Source of the DNA: JARRNO01 sp037384885
GTDB lineage: Bacteria > Acidobacteriota > UBA4820 > DSQY01
Length of the DNA: 28,823 nucleotides
Assembly (NCBI GenBank): GCA_037384885.1
Contig: JARRNO010000071.1
Location: forward strand, 1-28,823
Direction of reading: 5' to 3'
The translations under genes and the position numbers were made by a program. How positions within the stretch are numbered: position 1 is the first letter of the stretch; every line of letters begins with the position of its first letter. Under the pieces are notes generated by a model. That model searched no databases, was not told where the DNA came from, and worked only from the letters and a program-made list of their open reading frames with translations. Positions 26,471-28,823 of this stretch are shown piece by piece.

Positions 26471-27323
26471 GGTTCCGCCTCCTCTTCTTCCGTCCGGGCG
26501 CAGTGAGCGTCGTTCCAAGAAGTTCCCCCTCTAGCAGCAGCCGCGAGAGGGGCCGCCGGCTTCCCGCATTGATGATGTGGGCCGACTTGACTCCGCCTTC
26601 CAGCGCCCGGATGCACGATTCCACTTTCGGCAGCATGCCGCCCGTGATGATGTCCCCCATGTGGCTCCTGGCCTCGCCGGCGGTCATCAAAGGGATCCGG
26701 GTGGATTTCTTTTCGGGATTCCTGAGGATCCCGTTCGTATTGGTCAGGTAAACGAGGCATGAGGCCCCCATCGCCCGCGCCATGGCGCCTGCGACGAGGT
26801 CGGCGTTGATGTTGTAGTCCAGGCCGTCTTCGCCCACCGCCACCGGAGCGATCACGGGCACATATCCCGCGTTCATCAGCGTGTCGACCACGTGCCGGTC
26901 CACCGTGGCGACTTCCCCAACCAGGCCCAGATCCACCTCAACCACGGCCTGGCCCCGCCGCACCCGGTGCACGCGCTTCCTGGCCGTGATGAGGCGGCCG
27001 TCCTTTCCCGACAGGCCCACGGCGTGAGCCCCGGCCCGGTTCAACCGTTTGACCAGATCGTTGTTTACGGTGGCGCAAAGGGCCATTTCGACCGCCTCCA
27101 TGGACTCGGCGGTGGTCTTGCGATGTCCTCCCACGAATTCGGACTCCAGTCCCAGCCGTTCCAGAAGCGCGGTAATGGCCGGTCCTCCGCCGTGAACGAC
27201 CACAGGCTGAAGGCCGCCCTTGTACAACCGGGCGATGTCCCGGATGACGTTCCGCTTGGTCATGCTGTCGGTCATGGCGTTGCCACCGTACTTGATGACG
27301 ATGGCGTTCTCATGGGAAAACAT
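26442..27323 (-). CDS. argB: acetylglutamate kinase
   Basis: This protein has 293 residues from ATG 27323. Amino-acid-kinase motifs are IVIKYGGNAM (8-17), VVVHGGGPAI (41-50), NADLVAGAMARAMGA, VYLTNTNGI and GGMLPKVESC. It phosphorylates N-acetylglutamate, the committed step of arginine synthesis. Family members usually carry about 15 more residues before the first strand. The in-frame upstream sequence (ALALES) fits that, so a TTG at 27335 or 27374 may be used. After GGVKSAHII the C-terminus departs from the usual HALLLE..T..G.GT form, reading SRRPLSRLLLEGELLGTTL plus a basic tail. It is the first gene of the arg operon. Confidence 0.93.
   Translation of the reverse strand: MFSHENAIVIKYGGNAMTDSMTKRNVIRDIARLYKGGLQPVVVHGGGPAITALLERLGLESEFVGGHRKTTAESMEAVEMALCATVNNDLVKRLNRAGAHAVGLSGKDGRLITARKRVHRVRRGQAVVEVDLGLVGEVATVDRHVVDTLMNAGYVPVIAPVAVGEDGLDYNINADLVAGAMARAMGASCLVYLTNTNGILRNPEKKSTRIPLMTAGEARSHMGDIITGGMLPKVESCIRALEGGVKSAHIINAGSRRPLSRLLLEGELLGTTLTAPGRKKRRRNHSRPNTGTG
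26468..26483 (-). promoter_or_regulatory. ribosome binding site and ATT initiation codon of argD
   Basis: On the minus strand AGGAGG, seven spacer bases and ATT. This is the only strong ribosome site near the conserved N-terminus of argD, and it sits inside the 3' end of argB. Confidence 0.5.
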
Positions 27324-27382
27324 CAGACTTTCCAAAGCGAGCGCAGTATAACATGAGGTTACGGACTGGGCCAAATCCTTAG

Positions 27383-27411
27383 AAAATTAACAGATTGACG
27401 CTGTGAAAATT
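27383..27411. promoter_or_regulatory. imperfect inverted repeat upstream of argB, operator-like
   Basis: AAAATTAACAG (27383-27393) and CTGTGAAAATT (27401-27411) are complementary at 8 of 11 positions with a 7-base centre. It lies about 60 bases before argB in an otherwise GC-rich region. An arginine repressor site is conceivable but not shown. Confidence 0.3.
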
Positions 27412-27507
27412 ATGCCGGTCCCCAGGCCGGAGCGGACACTTTCCGCATGTCCTCCCTTATAACTATATAGCGCAGGTACGGTGGGGGAGCATGACAGGCG
27501 ATTCGTA

Positions 27508-27536
27508 TTGACCCTGGAGCGGCAAGAAACTACATT
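27508..27536 (+). promoter_or_regulatory. sigma70-like promoter of the SCP2-R2lox unit
   Basis: TTGACC (27508-27513), exactly 17 bases, then TACATT (27531-27536). A start near 27543 would leave about a 90-base leader before the SCP2-like gene. Confidence 0.6.
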
Positions 27537-27632
27537 AGTTTACAGGAAGATAGTATGACGCCGGCCCCTTTCATGGCGCGCCGGCTCCCGGAGCGGGTGG
27601 CTGTGTCCGGGACGACTGAGAGGAGGTCCTGC

Positions 27633-28070
27633 ATGTCTGGAGGCGATGTCAAGCTGCTCCCCCCGTTCACGGAAGAATGGGGACAGGTCTACATGAACGC
27701 CATTAACAGTTCTGAGGGGTATGCGGAAGCCGCCGAAAGCTGGCGTTGGCCGGTCGCCCTGGTCGTCGAGGCGGCTCCTGGTGAAGGGATCACCGAACCC
27801 CGCGCGATCCTGCTCGAGCTCGAGCACGGCACGTGCCGCTCCGCCCGGGCGGTTTCTCCGGGCGAAGCCGCAGAAAAGGCAGATTACGTGATGGAGGCGG
27901 ACATTGCCACCTGGAAAGAAGTGATGCAGGGGCGGCTGGATCCGGTGGTCGCCACCATGCAGGGAAAGGTCCGGCTGTCCAAGGGGTCGCTCATGTCGCT
28001 CGCCCCCTACATGCGGGCCGCCCAGGAACTTGTGAGATGTGCGGGACGGGTGCCCACCCAGCTGCCATGA
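27633..28070 (+). CDS. SCP2-like sterol/lipid carrier domain protein
   Basis: This is a 145-residue protein. The C-terminal half has the SCP2 pattern: ADYVMEADIATWKEVMQGRL (83-102), DPVVATMQGKVRLSKGSLMS and a last amphipathic helix. SCP2 folds bind fatty acids, acyl-CoA or sterols in a hydrophobic tunnel. The N-terminal half (FTEEWGQVYMNAINSSEGYA, ALVVEAAPG and LLELEHG) fits the beta strands of the same domain. There is no signal peptide. AGGAGG six bases upstream fixes ATG 27633; an in-frame ATG at 27555 lacks such a site. It lies 16 bases before the R2lox gene, with which it surely shares a transcript. Confidence 0.82.
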   Translation: MSGGDVKLLPPFTEEWGQVYMNAINSSEGYAEAAESWRWPVALVVEAAPGEGITEPRAILLELEHGTCRSARAVSPGEAAEKADYVMEADIATWKEVMQGRLDPVVATMQGKVRLSKGSLMSLAPYMRAAQELVRCAGRVPTQLP

Positions 28071-28086
28071 GGCAAAGAGCAGGCAC

Positions 28087-28823
28087 ATGAAACAAACGCA
28101 TCGTGGATTCCGGGTCATCGACGACAGGGGCTTGGACTGGGGTCACGCCGCGTTGAAGCTGTTCAGCCGGGCCAAGCGCCTGGGCATATGGAACCCGGAG
28201 GATATGGATTTCCGCCGGGATCGCGAAGACTTCTCGCGCCTCGAAGAACCTGAGCGCGAGGGGATCATGCATCTCCTCGCCCTCTTCGGAGCGGGAGAGG
28301 AATCCGTAGTCAGCAATCTCGTACCGCTCCTGCACGTGGCGGGAGAAGAGGGCCGGCTCGAAGATGAGCTTTTTCTGGCCGCCTTCCTCTGGGAGGAGGC
28401 AAAGCACGTGGAGGCCTTCCGCCGGTTCGCCGACGGCGTGGGCATTCACGGCGACCTACATGAGTACCACGGGGAGAATTACCGCTACCTGTTTTACGAG
28501 GCGCTTCCCCAGTCCATGAGCCGCCTTTACAACGACCATTCCCCCGAGGCCCTGGCGGAAGGACTTGTCACCTACAACCTCGTCATCGAGGGCGTCCTGG
28601 CCGAGACGGGATACCGCGCCTGGTACGACATGCTCAAGGAGCACGGGATCATGCCCGGCATGGTGGAAACCGTGGGGCTCATACAACGGGACGAGGCGCG
28701 TCACATCGCCTTCGCCGTTTATTCTCTTTCCCGCCTCGCGGCAGAGCATGGCTCCCCGGTCTGGGAGGCGGTCCAGGAGCGCCTGGGGCAGCTGCTCCCG
28801 AGTGCGGTGGGCGTCGTAACGGA
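28087..28823 (+). CDS. R2-like ligand-binding oxidase (R2lox), C-terminal end outside window
   Basis: The first 245 residues are present. The opening GLDWGHAALKLFSRAKRLGI followed by WNPEDMDF matches R2lox rather than ribonucleotide reductase R2. The Mn/Fe ligands are visible: E71 (GAGEESVV), E104 and H107 (LWEEAKH), E168 (NLVIEGVLAETGY), E203 and H206 (RDEARHIAF). Val74 and Tyr163 occupy the positions of the Val-Tyr ether cross-link known from characterised R2lox. These proteins assemble a heterodinuclear Mn/Fe cofactor and bind a long-chain fatty acid; their physiological substrate is unknown. No radical-relay partner R1 gene is present. The ribosome site is weak (CAGG), suggesting coupling to the SCP2-like gene 16 bases upstream. 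Confidence 0.92.
   Translation, partial: MKQTHRGFRVIDDRGLDWGHAALKLFSRAKRLGIWNPEDMDFRRDREDFSRLEEPEREGIMHLLALFGAGEESVVSNLVPLLHVAGEEGRLEDELFLAAFLWEEAKHVEAFRRFADGVGIHGDLHEYHGENYRYLFYEALPQSMSRLYNDHSPEALAEGLVTYNLVIEGVLAETGYRAWYDMLKEHGIMPGMVETVGLIQRDEARHIAFAVYSLSRLAAEHGSPVWEAVQERLGQLLPSAVGVVT

Larger units (their letters stand above)
27324..27632. other. 309-bp divergent intergenic region between argB and the SCP2-R2lox unit
   Basis: This stretch contains an imperfect inverted repeat close to argB (27383-27411), an AT-rich patch with TATAAC/TATATA (27458-27469) and a good plus-strand promoter (27508-27536). There is no gene in it. No convincing minus-strand promoter for argB could be fixed. Confidence 0.55.

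Noticed and set aside
28087..28823. Ribonucleotide reductase R2 (nrdB)
   Set aside because: The opening motif, the Val-Tyr cross-link positions, the VIEGVLAETGY segment and the absence of an nrdA gene fit R2lox instead.

Overview
This 28.8 kb window is high-GC bacterial chromosome carrying housekeeping and cell-envelope genes. I see no tRNA, rRNA, CRISPR array, insertion sequence or phage gene. The mix (a large secreted Asp-box/VPS10-like protein, a secreted S10 serine carboxypeptidase, OPT and MFS transporters, R2lox and a cyclic ArgJ arginine pathway) resembles Acidobacteriota. That placement is an inference from gene content, not a phylogeny. A run of 8 Ns inside ispG, and missing family-conserved blocks in the OPT gene and polA, suggest a draft or metagenome-derived assembly.

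Layout. Positions 1-981 (minus) hold the N-terminal part of an MFS transporter. Positions 1217-2189 (plus) hold two small lipoproteins. Positions 2345-3402 (minus) hold an NAD(P)-binding F420-oxidoreductase-like protein translationally coupled to the ribosome-rescue hydrolase ArfB. Positions 3545-6051 (plus) hold an OPT-family transporter with two frame breaks and a two-copy soluble insertion. It is followed by a PHP-family histidinol-phosphatase-like protein (6118-6909) and a thioredoxin-like DUF255/YyaL protein (6980-9076). After a 391-bp gap come a ClC chloride channel (9468-10835), DNA polymerase I lacking its last ~25 residues (10964-13486), and a 1106-residue secreted Asp-box protein (13483-16803) ending in a clear terminator. 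Next are Mn-type superoxide dismutase (17024-17632) with its own terminator, the S10 carboxypeptidase (17807-19381), ispG with the N gap (19544-20720) and a PduO-type cobalamin adenosyltransferase (20765-21328). Then come an ICMT/NnrU-like membrane protein (minus, 21339-21941) and a TIR-like protein with an unrecognised C-terminal half (22075-22941).

The minus-strand arginine operon runs argB-argD-argC-argJ (27323 down to 23022) and ends at an intrinsic terminator. It covers acetylglutamate to acetylornithine and recycles the acetyl group through ArgJ. At the right edge a well-formed sigma70-like promoter (27508-27536) drives an SCP2-like lipid-carrier gene and an R2-like ligand-binding oxidase (R2lox), which is cut by the window end.

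The observations most worth follow-up are the SCP2-R2lox pair, the duplicated soluble module inside the OPT transporter, the TIR-like protein with an unknown partner domain, a probable ATT start codon for argD, and a repeated pattern of short missing blocks that looks like an assembly fault.
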